Source: Gammaproteobacteria bacterium
GTDB taxonomy: Bacteria > Pseudomonadota > Gammaproteobacteria > Pseudomonadales > Pseudohongiellaceae
DNA: 41,565 nucleotides
Direction of reading: 5' to 3'
NCBI GenBank assembly: GCA_018698975.1
Contig: JABIPQ010000145.1
Coordinates: 1-41,565 of the forward strand
Positions 7,471 through 16,924 of the stretch are shown piece after piece (positions within the stretch are counted from its first letter, which is position 1; the number at the start of each line of letters is the position of its first letter). A program made the position numbers and the translations under genes. Under the pieces are notes generated by a model. The model did no database searches. It was not told the DNA's origin and saw nothing but the letters and a program-made list of their open reading frames with translations.

Positions 7471-10137
7471 ATGGGTAAATCACTGGTTATTGTTGAGTCA
7501 CCTGCAAAGGCCAAAACAATTAACAAATACCTCGGCAATGACTTCATCGTTAAGTCATCTGTTGGTCATATTCGTGACCTGCCTACCAGCGGATCCAGCA
7601 CCCCGGTTGACCCTAAAGCCAGGGCCAAGGCAGCTGCCGAAACCCGTAAAATGGATCCTGAAAAGAAGAAAATCCATAAAGCCAAAAAAGCCAAAGCCCA
7701 GCTCATTGCTCGAATGGGTATTGATCCTGAACATAACTGGAAGGCCAACTACAAAATTCTCCCAGGCAAGGAAAAGGTCGTCAGTGACCTGAAAAAATTC
7801 GCCAAAGACTCCGATACTATTTATCTCGCGACTGACCTTGACAGGGAAGGGGAAGCCATTGCCTGGCATCTGCGCGAAGCTATTGGCGGAGATGACTCAC
7901 GTTATAAGCGCGTTGTATTTAACGAAATCACCAAAAAAGCCATTCAGGATGCCTTTGCTGAACCCGGCGAAGTAGATATGAAGCATGTTGAGGCGCAACA
8001 GGCTCGTCGTTTCCTCGACAGGGTCGTGGGCTTCATGGTGTCGCCATTGTTGTGGGCAAAGGTCGCCAGAGGCTTGTCAGCAGGTCGTGTTCAGTCTGTT
8101 GCTGTGCGTTTGCTGGTGGAACGTGAAAAAGAAATTCGCGCCTTTGTACCGGAAGAATACTGGGAGCTTTATGCCAATTTGCTCACCGCAAATATGCACG
8201 GCAAAGATGGGGTCGAGCCCCTTCGCTTTGAAGTATTGAAATATCAGGGTAGTGACTTCAAACCCAGGACAGAAGAGCAGACACAAAACGCCATGGCTGC
8301 ACTCCAGCCAGCCGGTTTTAGTGTTAGTGACAGAGAAGACAAGCCTACTTCATCCAAACCACGTGCCCCTTTTATTACCTCTACCTTGCAACAAGCAGCG
8401 TCTACCCGATTGGGCTATAGCGTCAAGAAAACCATGACAATGGCCCAGCGCTTGTATGAGGCGGGTTTTATCACCTATATGCGTACTGATTCCAAAGCTC
8501 TGAGTAATGATGCTGTGGCCATGGCGCGCAATTACATACAGGACAATTTTGGTGACAAGTATCTGCCCAAAGACCCGATTCGCTATAGCAGTCGTGAAGG
8601 GGCACAGGAAGCTCATGAGGCGATCAGACCATCAGATGTCAAAGTGCTGGAGAATTCATCGCGCATGGATGCATTGGACCGTGATGCGGTTCGTCTCTAC
8701 AACCTGATCTGGCAGCAATTTGTTGCCTGTCAGATGACACCAGCGCGTTATAAAAGCAGTACATTAAAAGTGACTGCAGCTGACTATGAAATGCGTATCA
8801 AAGGCCGCATTATGGAATTTGACGGCTACACCCGCGTGTTACCGGCAAATAAAGATGGTGATGTTGAGCTGCCTGATTTGAAAATAGGCGAGAGCCTGAA
8901 TCTGCGTGATCTCGATCCGATGCAGCATTTCACCAAGCCACCACCACGCTATAACGAAGCAAGCCTGGTGAAGGAACTGGAAAAACGCAGTATTGGCCGG
9001 CCATCCACATATGCTTCTATTATTTCCACTATTCAGGATCGCGGTTATGTGAAGCTTGAAAATCGCCGCTTCTATGCTCAGAAGATGGGCGATATTGTGA
9101 CCGACCGACTGGTGGAAAACTTTACCGACCTGATGGATTATGAGTTTACTGCCCGCATGGAAGGTAACCTTGATGATATTGCCAAGGGCAAGAAGCCCTG
9201 GCTGGATGTTCTTAATACCTTTTACGATGATTTCACCCGTCAGTTACAGCAGGCCCAGTCAGAAGAGGATGGGATGCGGGAAAATAATCCCACTGAAACT
9301 GATATCAAGTGTCCGACCTGTGAACGCAATATGCAGATCCGTACTGGTGCAACCGGAGTTTTCCTCGGCTGTTCCGGTTACAACCTGCCGCCAAAAGAGC
9401 GCTGCAAAACCACCCTGAATCTCACTGCTGGTGATGAAGCGATCAGTGTTGATGCCGATGATGAGGCTGAATCCAGGCTATTGATGCATAAGCATCGTTG
9501 CAAAATTTGCGATACCGCCATGGATTCCTACCTGATTGATGAAGATCGCAAACTGCATGTTTGTGGAAATAATCCTGGTTGTTCAGGCTTTGAAGTAGAA
9601 GCGGGTAAATTCAAGCTGAAAGGCTATGAAGGACCAACCCTGGAATGCGACAAATGCGGCGCTGAGATGCAACTGAAAAATGGCCGCTTCGGAAAATATT
9701 TTGGCTGCATGTCAGAAGATTGCAAAAATACGCGCAAGCTCCTGCGTAATGGTGAGGCTGCTCCTCCGAAAATGGATCCTGTGCCGATGCCCGAGCTTGA
9801 ATGTGAGAAAGTTGAAGATACCTATATCCTCAGAGACGGCGCCTCAGGACTCTTTCTCGCCGCCAGCCAATTTCCGAAAAATAGAGAGACACGCGCCCCC
9901 TTGGTAGCTGAACTGCTTCCCCATAAGGATGAAATTGATTCCAAGTATGCTTTCCTGATGAAGGCACCGACGGAAGATCCAGATGGTAACAAGACAGTAG
10001 TTAAGTTCAGCCGTAAAAACAAGGAACAGTTTGTGCAAAGTGAGATAGACAAGAAACCCACCGGCTGGAAAATGTATTATCGTAAAGGCAGCTGGGTTCC
10101 GGATGGAGAAGGGACTCCCGCGACTATAAATCATTGA
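7471..10137 (+). CDS. topA: DNA topoisomerase I (type IA)
   Basis: Relaxes negative supercoils through a transient 5'-phosphotyrosine. It has 888 residues, close to the gammaproteobacterial norm. The Toprim domain is at the N-terminus ([13 protein letters not shown]; acidic motif TDLDREGEA near residue 116). The catalytic tyrosine is Y336 in FITYMRTDS, and [11 protein letters not shown] follows in the gate domains. The C-terminal third holds three zinc-ribbon modules with Cys pairs: CPTCERNM...C, CKICDTAM...CGNNPGC and CDKCGAEM...CMSEDC. A further degenerate C-terminal basic region follows. The gene stands alone. The ribosome binding site is poor (ACGGGATACG, 8-18 bases upstream), so translation may depend on the leader. 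Confidence 0.97.
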   Translation: MGKSLVIVESPAKAKTINKYLGNDFIVKSSVGHIRDLPTSGSSTPVDPKARAKAAAETRKMDPEKKKIHKAKKAKAQLIARMGIDPEHNWKANYKILPGKEKVVSDLKKFAKDSDTIYLATDLDREGEAIAWHLREAIGGDDSRYKRVVFNEITKKAIQDAFAEPGEVDMKHVEAQQARRFLDRVVGFMVSPLLWAKVARGLSAGRVQSVAVRLLVEREKEIRAFVPEEYWELYANLLTANMHGKDGVEPLRFEVLKYQGSDFKPRTEEQTQNAMAALQPAGFSVSDREDKPTSSKPRAPFITSTLQQAASTRLGYSVKKTMTMAQRLYEAGFITYMRTDSKALSNDAVAMARNYIQDNFGDKYLPKDPIRYSSREGAQEAHEAIRPSDVKVLENSSRMDALDRDAVRLYNLIWQQFVACQMTPARYKSSTLKVTAADYEMRIKGRIMEFDGYTRVLPANKDGDVELPDLKIGESLNLRDLDPMQHFTKPPPRYNEASLVKELEKRSIGRPSTYASIISTIQDRGYVKLENRRFYAQKMGDIVTDRLVENFTDLMDYEFTARMEGNLDDIAKGKKPWLDVLNTFYDDFTRQLQQAQSEEDGMRENNPTETDIKCPTCERNMQIRTGATGVFLGCSGYNLPPKERCKTTLNLTAGDEAISVDADDEAESRLLMHKHRCKICDTAMDSYLIDEDRKLHVCGNNPGCSGFEVEAGKFKLKGYEGPTLECDKCGAEMQLKNGRFGKYFGCMSEDCKNTRKLLRNGEAAPPKMDPVPMPELECEKVEDTYILRDGASGLFLAASQFPKNRETRAPLVAELLPHKDEIDSKYAFLMKAPTEDPDGNKTVVKFSRKNKEQFVQSEIDKKPTGWKMYYRKGSWVPDGEGTPATINH

Positions 10138-10204
10138 GCGAGCTATCAACTAATCGTTAATCAGAATTTTTCGCTAATCAAGAAACTACTGACGCCAGAA
10201 GACC

Positions 10205-11281
10205 ATGTTAACTTCACTGCTGGACTGGATAGAACAAAATAACTGGGTAATTCATGTCTTTGGCATAGTGCTGGCCACAGTGCTCAGTAATTTCGTCCTG
10301 CGCCGGGTTCTCCTGCGCATTCAACAAAAAGCCGAATTAACCGATAGCCTCTGGGATGATACTTTCCTCGATGCGATCAAACGCCCCTTGCTGCTTTTTG
10401 TCTGGGTCATTGGTTTGTCTATCGCCGCTGAAGTTGTCGAAGCCGTTTCTGACAACGAACTGTTTCAGCTTACCGGGCTAATCAGGCATATCGCGATTGT
10501 TCTACTGCTGATGATGTTTCTCCTTAAACTCATTGCCAATGTCGAAGAATCCATTGTAAATAAACGCGCCTTGAAAAATGTTGATACCGATGAGGTGACA
10601 GTCAAGGTGTTGGGAAGACTGGTGCGGATCTCAGTACTTATCACTGGTACCCTGGTGATATTGCAAACCCTGGGTATCAGTATCAGTGGGGTGCTGGCTT
10701 TCGGTGGAGTAGGGGGTATTGCTGTAGGTTTTGCGGCAAAAGATTTGCTGGCCAACTTTTTTGGCGGACTAATGATTTATCTGGATCGCCCATTCTCAAT
10801 TGGAGATTGGGTTCGCTCTCCTGATCGAGAGATTGAAGGCACTGTAGAAGATATTGGCTGGCGCTTAACCAGAATACGTACCTTTGATAAAAGACCTTTA
10901 TATATCCCAAATGCTACCTTTACTACCATTGCTGTAGAAAACCCTTCGCGCATGACCAACAGGCGTATCAAAGAAACTTTTGGCCTGCGTTATTGTGATT
11001 CAGGAAAAGTCCGCTCGATCATTGCCGCAGTTAAAGACATGCTGCAACAGCATGAAGAAATCGACGCCGAACAAACCCTGATCGTTAATTTCGATTCCCT
11101 GGCTGCTTCAAGCCTGGACTTTTTCATCTATACCTTCACCAAAACCACCAACTGGATTCACTTTCATGAAGTGAAACAGGATGTGCTGTTAAAAGTAATC
11201 GACATCATTCACGAGCATGATGCTGATGTCGCATTCCCCACCAGAACACTTGATGGTCTGGAACAATTAAAACTTACTTAA
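10205..11281 (+). CDS. MscS family mechanosensitive channel (larger type)
   Basis: Inner-membrane small-conductance mechanosensitive channel that releases solutes on hypo-osmotic shock. It has 358 residues. Hydrophobic segments lie near residues 15-35, 58-80, 90-112 and 142-160. Next is the pore helix and beta-domain block: LAFGGVGGIAVGFAAKDLLA, then FFGGLMIYLDRPFSIGDWV. A C-terminal alpha/beta vestibule follows. The extra transmembrane helices put it with YnaI/YbdG-like members rather than the three-helix MscS. It follows topA by 67 bases and may have its own promoter. The second MscS gene at 20117 is a different subtype, not a recent copy. Confidence 0.9.
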   Translation: MLTSLLDWIEQNNWVIHVFGIVLATVLSNFVLRRVLLRIQQKAELTDSLWDDTFLDAIKRPLLLFVWVIGLSIAAEVVEAVSDNELFQLTGLIRHIAIVLLLMMFLLKLIANVEESIVNKRALKNVDTDEVTVKVLGRLVRISVLITGTLVILQTLGISISGVLAFGGVGGIAVGFAAKDLLANFFGGLMIYLDRPFSIGDWVRSPDREIEGTVEDIGWRLTRIRTFDKRPLYIPNATFTTIAVENPSRMTNRRIKETFGLRYCDSGKVRSIIAAVKDMLQQHEEIDAEQTLIVNFDSLAASSLDFFIYTFTKTTNWIHFHEVKQDVLLKVIDIIHEHDADVAFPTRTLDGLEQLKLT

Positions 11282-11529
11282 TAATATTTACTTCTAATAG
11301 ATGTAGAAAAAATCGTACTTTTCATCTGGCAGGATCAGGTTCTGCCTTTAACACCGTAAATATTGGAATTTTTTAGAGGAAGCTCGACGACCTTGTCATA
11401 CCCGTTTATTCTTACTAGACACAAACTGTACGTATTTACAGACTACTATCCTCAGCCAGGCTTACGAAACACAAAATGGCTGAAATACCCGCGGTTTGAT
11501 TTTCCTAGTACTGGCTTGTAGGTGATGCA

Positions 11530-13935
11530 ATGAATAGAACAGTTGATGTGCTGCCTGTAGTTCTTTCCATAATGATTGGTTGGAGTCCTGTAGCCATCGG
11601 TGGTGATGAAGCACCAGTGAGCGGGGATGTTGCTCACGCACGGCTCGACGCCTGGGCCGAAAATAGTGATCGGGAACTGGAAGTCCTGGAGCAATACTGC
11701 TTTGAATGCCACAACTCCTCGGATTGGGCGGGAGAGGTAGCCTTCGACATCATGTCCTTGCAGGATATGGATCACGATGCGGAGATCTGGGAAGAGGCAA
11801 TACGCAAGCTTCGTGCGGGGCTGATGCCCCCACAGGGAAATCCGCGCCCGGCACGTGCAGTACTCGATGACATGGTGCAGTGGCTGGGTTCTGGTCTGGA
11901 TCTGGCCTGGGAGATGGCGCCCAACCCGGGTGCAGAACCGTTTTCCCGCCTCAATCGCACTGAATACGCAAACGCGGTGAGGGATTTACTGGCCTTCGAC
12001 GCGGCGGGTCTAGTAGGCACGCTTCCGGCTGATGCAACCACCGGCGGCTTTGACAATATCGCAGAGGCCCTCAGCATGTCGCCGACCTTGCTGGAGGGCT
12101 ATCTCTCGGTAGCACGACAGATAAGCCGTCAAGCGGTGGGCGATATAGCTACAGCACCGACACAGGTTGAGTACCAGGCGGGTGGCAGGGTTAGCCAGCA
12201 GGATTATGTCGAAGGACTTCCGCTGGGCACACGGGGGGGCATGGAGGTCGCGCATTATTTCCCGGTTGATGCGCAGTACGAGTTTCAGGTCGCGGCCAAT
12301 ATCCCCGTCGCTGGTCGTGGCAACGATACGGGACGGATGATCTGGTGTGGCGGGCCCATTCTGGAAGTCATGTTCAATGGCGTACCCATTCCGGTGCAGG
12401 ACCCCCAACGTTTTCGGCTTCAGGTCCCCGCAGGTACGCATAACATCGTCCTTGCACTCATTGATGAACAGCGCTGTGTTGGCGCTGGCGAGCTCTATCT
12501 TGCCGAAATCAGTGCGTTAAGCGGAAGCGTCCAGGGCCTGGAGATTGATGGGCCGTACAACATAACCGGACCAGGGGACACGCCCAGCAGAAGGGCGATC
12601 TTTGTTTGTCAGCCGACACAGACCCAACAAGAACAGGCCTGTGCACGGCAAATACTCAGTAAGCTCGCCACGCGAGCCTATCGGCGCCCAGTGGGTACCG
12701 ATGATGCGGAAGTGGATACCTTGATGCGCTTCTATGCGATGAGCCGCAGCGCAGAAGGCGGAAATTTCGAAAGTGGCATTCAGGGTGCTCTGACGTGGTT
12801 GCTGGTAGACCCAAGATTTCTGCATCGCTTCGAGAAAGAGCCGGAGGATCTGGCTACCGGGGAGGTGTACCAAATCAGCGATCTGGAGTTGGCCTCCAGG
12901 TTGTCTTTTTTCTTGTGGAGCAGTATTCCGGATGAGTCATTGTTGGCATTGGCGGCGCAGGAAAGGCTGGGCGATGAGGATGTACTGACGCAAGAAGTAC
13001 AACGCATGTTGGCAGATCCGCGCGCGGAAGCCTTGCTGGAGAATTTTGTCGGCCAGTGGTTGAAATTGCGCGAGCTGGAGGAAGCGGCGCCACAAGATGC
13101 GGCATTCGATGAAGCCTTGCGGGAAGCCATGCGGCTGGAAACCCTGAATTTTGTCCGGAGCCTGCTACACGAAGACAAAAATCTGCTGGGCCTTTTGGAC
13201 TCAAACTATACCTATCTCAACGAACGTCTCGCAAATCACTACGGCATAGAAAATGTGTGGGGCGGTTACATGCGACGGGTCGAGCTGCCAGAGGATAGCC
13301 CTCGCCGTGGACTGTTGGGACACGGGAGCATACTGACCGCGACGTCGGTACCGGATCGAACCTCCCCGGTAATCCGCGGAGCGTGGATCGTGGAGAACAT
13401 GCTCGGAGCCCGCGTGCCAAGCCCGCCCCCCGGCGTCGAAACAAATCTTGATGCAGCGGCACCGGGTCAGGACGTGCAAGCAGATACCTTACGGCAGCGA
13501 CTGGAGACACATCGTGGCGATCCGGCCTGCGCGTCTTGCCACAAGATCATGGACCCCGTTGGCTTTGCATTGGAAAACTTTGATCTGGTTGGTCGCTGGC
13601 GATCATTAGACAATGGGCTGCCAATTGATACAAGCTCCGAGATGGTAGACGGTACTTATGTTGATGGGCCTGCGACACTGCGTGCCGCTTTATTGGCAAG
13701 ACCAGATGCCTTCATGGCTTCAATCAGCGAGCGCTTGCTAACGTATGCACTTGGCAGGGAGTTGGAGCACTATGACGAGCCTGCGGTACGGCGCATAATG
13801 AAACAGGCGGATTCTGAGGGGTTCACAATGACTGCACTGGTGAAAGCGGTGGTGATGAGTGATCCCTTTCAGCAGCGCATCAAACTGGAGCCAGTGGCCC
13901 CCATCACTGCGCAACTTTCGTCACCTCAGCAATAG
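11530..13935 (+). CDS. Exported multi-domain DUF1587/1595/1592/1588/1585 protein with two CxxCH heme motifs
   Basis: An 801-residue protein built from the domains first catalogued in planctomycetes. In order: a weak signal peptide (1-24); a PSCyt1-like heme site CFECH (C57, C60, H61); DUF1587 (FSRLNRTEYANAVRDLL, about 137-150); a beta-rich, carbohydrate-module-like insert (about 205-335); DUF1595 (LATRAYRRPVGTDD, about 378-392); DUF1592 (LASRLSFFLWSSIPDESLL, about 455-475); DUF1588 (YTYLNERLANHYG, about 560-572) ending in CASCH (C667, C670, H671) with KIMDPVGFALENFD; and DUF1585 at the C-terminus. It is most likely a periplasmic c-type cytochrome-like protein; the substrate is unknown. AGGTGAT lies 4 bases before the ATG. 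It is first in a cassette with DUF1552 (30-base gap) and ankyrin genes. Its base composition is clearly more GC-rich than that of its neighbours, suggesting transfer. Confidence 0.88.
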   Translation: MNRTVDVLPVVLSIMIGWSPVAIGGDEAPVSGDVAHARLDAWAENSDRELEVLEQYCFECHNSSDWAGEVAFDIMSLQDMDHDAEIWEEAIRKLRAGLMPPQGNPRPARAVLDDMVQWLGSGLDLAWEMAPNPGAEPFSRLNRTEYANAVRDLLAFDAAGLVGTLPADATTGGFDNIAEALSMSPTLLEGYLSVARQISRQAVGDIATAPTQVEYQAGGRVSQQDYVEGLPLGTRGGMEVAHYFPVDAQYEFQVAANIPVAGRGNDTGRMIWCGGPILEVMFNGVPIPVQDPQRFRLQVPAGTHNIVLALIDEQRCVGAGELYLAEISALSGSVQGLEIDGPYNITGPGDTPSRRAIFVCQPTQTQQEQACARQILSKLATRAYRRPVGTDDAEVDTLMRFYAMSRSAEGGNFESGIQGALTWLLVDPRFLHRFEKEPEDLATGEVYQISDLELASRLSFFLWSSIPDESLLALAAQERLGDEDVLTQEVQRMLADPRAEALLENFVGQWLKLRELEEAAPQDAAFDEALREAMRLETLNFVRSLLHEDKNLLGLLDSNYTYLNERLANHYGIENVWGGYMRRVELPEDSPRRGLLGHGSILTATSVPDRTSPVIRGAWIVENMLGARVPSPPPGVETNLDAAAPGQDVQADTLRQRLETHRGDPACASCHKIMDPVGFALENFDLVGRWRSLDNGLPIDTSSEMVDGTYVDGPATLRAALLARPDAFMASISERLLTYALGRELEHYDEPAVRRIMKQADSEGFTMTALVKAVVMSDPFQQRIKLEPVAPITAQLSSPQQ

Positions 13936-13965
13936 TGGCAGACAGGACAGACAACGGAGAAGAAC

Positions 13966-15249
13966 ATGCATTTTTTAACCAGGAAGCATTTATCCCGCCG
14001 CAAGCTACTTCGCGGCACCGGCGTGTCACTGGCTTTGCCGCTTTTGGAGTCCATGCTTCCTGCCGGGATGGCGCGTGCTGCCGAACTGGCTACGCCCAAG
14101 TCGAGGCTGGCTTGTCTCTATGTGCCGCATGGAGCAATTCATGACAGGTGGGAGCCGTCGAGCGTTGGCAGGGATTTCGAGTTTACTCCGACGCTGAAGA
14201 CCCTGGAGCCATACCGCAACTATATCAATATCGTCAGTGGCCTGGATTTGCCGGTGGCATATGAAGGTCCTCCATCAGCCGGTCAACATCACAATCGTTC
14301 TTCCCAATGCTGGCTTACCTGCGTTGCGCCCGGTACCGGCCCGTCGCCAACATCGATGGATCAGTTGGCTGCCGATTACATTGGTCAGGATACGCAGCTG
14401 CCGTCGTTGGAACTCGCGCTGGAAGCTCGCGCATCGATATCTTATCGCACGCCGAACAATCCGATGCCCATGCAGATCAATCCGCGCGTGGTTTTTGAAC
14501 GGCTGTTCGGTGACGGCAGTTCGCCGCAAGAGCTCGTCGCGCGTCGCGAGCAAACGGGAAATATCCTGGATATTGTGCGGCAGGAAATAAACTCATTGCA
14601 GAGCACATTGCCTTCTGGCGACCGGATCCGTATGGAGCAGTACCTGAACGATGTCCGCGAAGTGGAGCGGCGTCTGAGCCTTGAGACGGACTCCTTGCCA
14701 GCGGAGCTGGAATTGCCAGACAGGCCGGCAGGCATTCCAGAGAACTTCGAGGATCATGCGAAGATGATGTTCGATCTGATGACGCTTTCCTGGCAGGCCG
14801 ACCTGACACGTGTGTCCACGTTCATGTTGGCGCGAGAACTGAGTAATCGCGCATTCCCGGAGAGTGGTGTGAACGAAGGATTTCACAATTGTTCGCATCA
14901 CATGGACACGCAAGAGAATATGAAGCGTCTTGCGCAACTGAATGCCTACCATTTACGCAACACCATGAGCTATTTCGTGGAAAGGCTCAATGCCACTCCA
15001 GACGGCGACGGCACTTTGCTGGATCATTCCCTGGTGCTTTACGGAAGCGGAATGGGAAATTCGCAGGATCACAATCATAGCCAGCTGCCGGTCGTGCTTG
15101 CGGGTGGGGCATCAGGAAGAGTGACTGGCGGAAAGCACATACGCGTAGACAGCGGCACCCCGATTTCAAATCTCCTGGTGACGATGCTCGACAAATTGGA
15201 CGTTCCTGTTGGCGGCTTTGCGGACAGCAACGGCATCGTGCCACTTTAG
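13966..15249 (+). CDS. DUF1552 (HXXSHH) protein with Tat signal
   Basis: A 427-residue DUF1552 protein carrying the family's name motif HNCSHH (H307, S310, H311, H312), which probably binds metal. The N-terminus is a twin-arginine signal (SRRKLLRGTGVSLALPLLES, cleaved near ARAAEL), so it should be exported folded, consistent with a cofactor loaded in the cytosol. Other features are VPHGAIHDRWEP near 46-57 and DHSLVLYGSGMGNSQDHNH near 348-366; the latter resembles alkaline-phosphatase/sulfatase-superfamily ends such as DUF1501 proteins. GGAGAAG stands 4 bases before the ATG. The DUF1592 protein encoded upstream is its usual partner. The enzymatic activity has not been established for the family, so I give none. 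Confidence 0.88.
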   Translation: MHFLTRKHLSRRKLLRGTGVSLALPLLESMLPAGMARAAELATPKSRLACLYVPHGAIHDRWEPSSVGRDFEFTPTLKTLEPYRNYINIVSGLDLPVAYEGPPSAGQHHNRSSQCWLTCVAPGTGPSPTSMDQLAADYIGQDTQLPSLELALEARASISYRTPNNPMPMQINPRVVFERLFGDGSSPQELVARREQTGNILDIVRQEINSLQSTLPSGDRIRMEQYLNDVREVERRLSLETDSLPAELELPDRPAGIPENFEDHAKMMFDLMTLSWQADLTRVSTFMLARELSNRAFPESGVNEGFHNCSHHMDTQENMKRLAQLNAYHLRNTMSYFVERLNATPDGDGTLLDHSLVLYGSGMGNSQDHNHSQLPVVLAGGASGRVTGGKHIRVDSGTPISNLLVTMLDKLDVPVGGFADSNGIVPL

Positions 15250-15283
15250 ATATCTGAGAACAGAGCATAGAGAAGAGGCGGTA

Positions 15284-16924
15284 GTGAAAAAATTACAGAA
15301 AAAGATTTCATGTTACCCGCGTCAGCTGAGCGGGGTCCTGGTGATCTGCGCGATCGTCCTGTTTGGCGAGCCACTGACTGCCCAGCCTCTTTCTGTACCT
15401 AGACCTGATCAGGTGCAGGCATCGCCAGTAGCCGAAGCTGCCAGGCAAGGGGACCGGCAAGCAGTTCAGGCCCTGCTACGACAAGAGATGGACGTTAACG
15501 CCCTGGGTCGGGACGGCACACCGGCATTGCATTGGGTGGTACGCGTCAATGACCAGGAATTGGTCGACTTGCTGCTCGATGCCGGGGCGCTGGTGAATGG
15601 TGTCAACCGGTATGGGCAAACCCCGCTGCATGTAGCCTTGGAGAACCGTCATACAGACATGGTGCAGCGGTTGCTGGAAGTTGGCGCGGACCTGGAACAG
15701 GCGAATCTAAGTGGCGAGCCGCCGCTGCTACTGGCAACACGGCTGGGTGATCCCGACATGGTGGACGTGCTGCTGGAGGCCGGGGCTCAAGTAGATGCCC
15801 GGGACCTGAACTATGGGCAAACAGCACTGATGATTGCCGTACGAGAGGAAAATTCCGGGTTGGTGCGGCGCTTCCTTGAGGCCGGCGCCGATGTTAATGC
15901 GCAAAGCCTTGCCGGCGAAATGCACAGAATGGTCCTGCCCAACGAAGTTCCCGTGGGAACGTCGCAGGGCGTAGGTATCAATCGGTCCGGATTACCGGAT
16001 AGAGGGATGCGTTACCCGATTACCGGTATGAAGACGCCGCTTTTGTATGCGACCCGGCAGGGCAATTTAGAACTCACACGCAGATTGGTGGAAGCCGGGG
16101 CCGACATCGAGACGGCGGATGCCAATGGCATAACGCCACTGATCAATGCGATTTTTAATCACAGCATCGTGAATGTGAATCGTTCCGGGCGGAGTGATCA
16201 CCTGAAGATTGCGCAGTATCTGGTCGAGGCAGGTGCGAACGTCAATACCCAGGACTGGTATGGACAGACACCTCTTTGGGTCACCGTTGATACTCGAAAC
16301 CTGGAGTTTACAGTGACAGAAACCACCAATCGAGTGGACAGAGAAGAGGCATATGCGCTGATAGAGTCCCTGATTGCTGCGGGTGCGGATCCGAATCCAC
16401 GGACAAAGGAATTTCCCCCTGAAAGACGCTTCATCGCTGGCACCGGTTCCAATGGCTGGGTCGATATGACAGGACAGACTCCATTTCTGCGCGCCTCAGT
16501 CGCCGGAGACCTGCAGGTTTTAAACCTCCTGCTCGAGAATGGTGCCGACCCGAATATCACGACCTTTGATGGCACCAACGCATTAATGCTTGCTGCCGGC
16601 ATCACCTGGGCTGTTGCGGAAACTTTCGATGAAGGTGCTGATGCTCTGCTGGAAACGGTGAAGCTGACACATGCCCTTGGCAATGATATCAATGCCGTAA
16701 ACTCGATTGGTCTGCGCGCGATTCATGGTGCTGCCAATCGAGGATCCAACGAGATTATTTCGTATCTTGCTGAAAACGGTGCGCTCCTGGATGTGGCCGA
16801 CAATGAAGGCCGCACAGCTATCAACTGGGCAGAGGGTGAGCTCACGGGTGCGCGTGCACCGACGCGAAAGCCGAAGACCATTGCCTTACTGCAGGAGTTG
16901 CAGACCAGAGCGGCACCAAAGTAA
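15284..16924 (+). CDS. Exported ankyrin-repeat protein
   Basis: A 546-residue protein starting at GTG 15284, chosen because AGAGG lies 7 bases upstream and the next residues form a signal peptide (KKLQKK, a hydrophobic core VLVICAIVLFG, cleavage near LTAQ). The rest is ankyrin repeats, about ten, recognisable by repeated TPLH/TALM and LLEAGADVN-type ends. Some are interrupted by loops: about residues 210-260 contain a proline/glycine-rich insert, and others are near 300-320 and 385-410. Ankyrin arrays bind proteins, so a periplasmic scaffold or inhibitor for the two upstream products is a fair inference. It lies 34 bases after the DUF1552 gene and shares its GC-rich composition. No catalytic domain is visible. 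Confidence 0.88.
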   Translation: MKKLQKKISCYPRQLSGVLVICAIVLFGEPLTAQPLSVPRPDQVQASPVAEAARQGDRQAVQALLRQEMDVNALGRDGTPALHWVVRVNDQELVDLLLDAGALVNGVNRYGQTPLHVALENRHTDMVQRLLEVGADLEQANLSGEPPLLLATRLGDPDMVDVLLEAGAQVDARDLNYGQTALMIAVREENSGLVRRFLEAGADVNAQSLAGEMHRMVLPNEVPVGTSQGVGINRSGLPDRGMRYPITGMKTPLLYATRQGNLELTRRLVEAGADIETADANGITPLINAIFNHSIVNVNRSGRSDHLKIAQYLVEAGANVNTQDWYGQTPLWVTVDTRNLEFTVTETTNRVDREEAYALIESLIAAGADPNPRTKEFPPERRFIAGTGSNGWVDMTGQTPFLRASVAGDLQVLNLLLENGADPNITTFDGTNALMLAAGITWAVAETFDEGADALLETVKLTHALGNDINAVNSIGLRAIHGAANRGSNEIISYLAENGALLDVADNEGRTAINWAEGELTGARAPTRKPKTIALLQELQTRAAPK

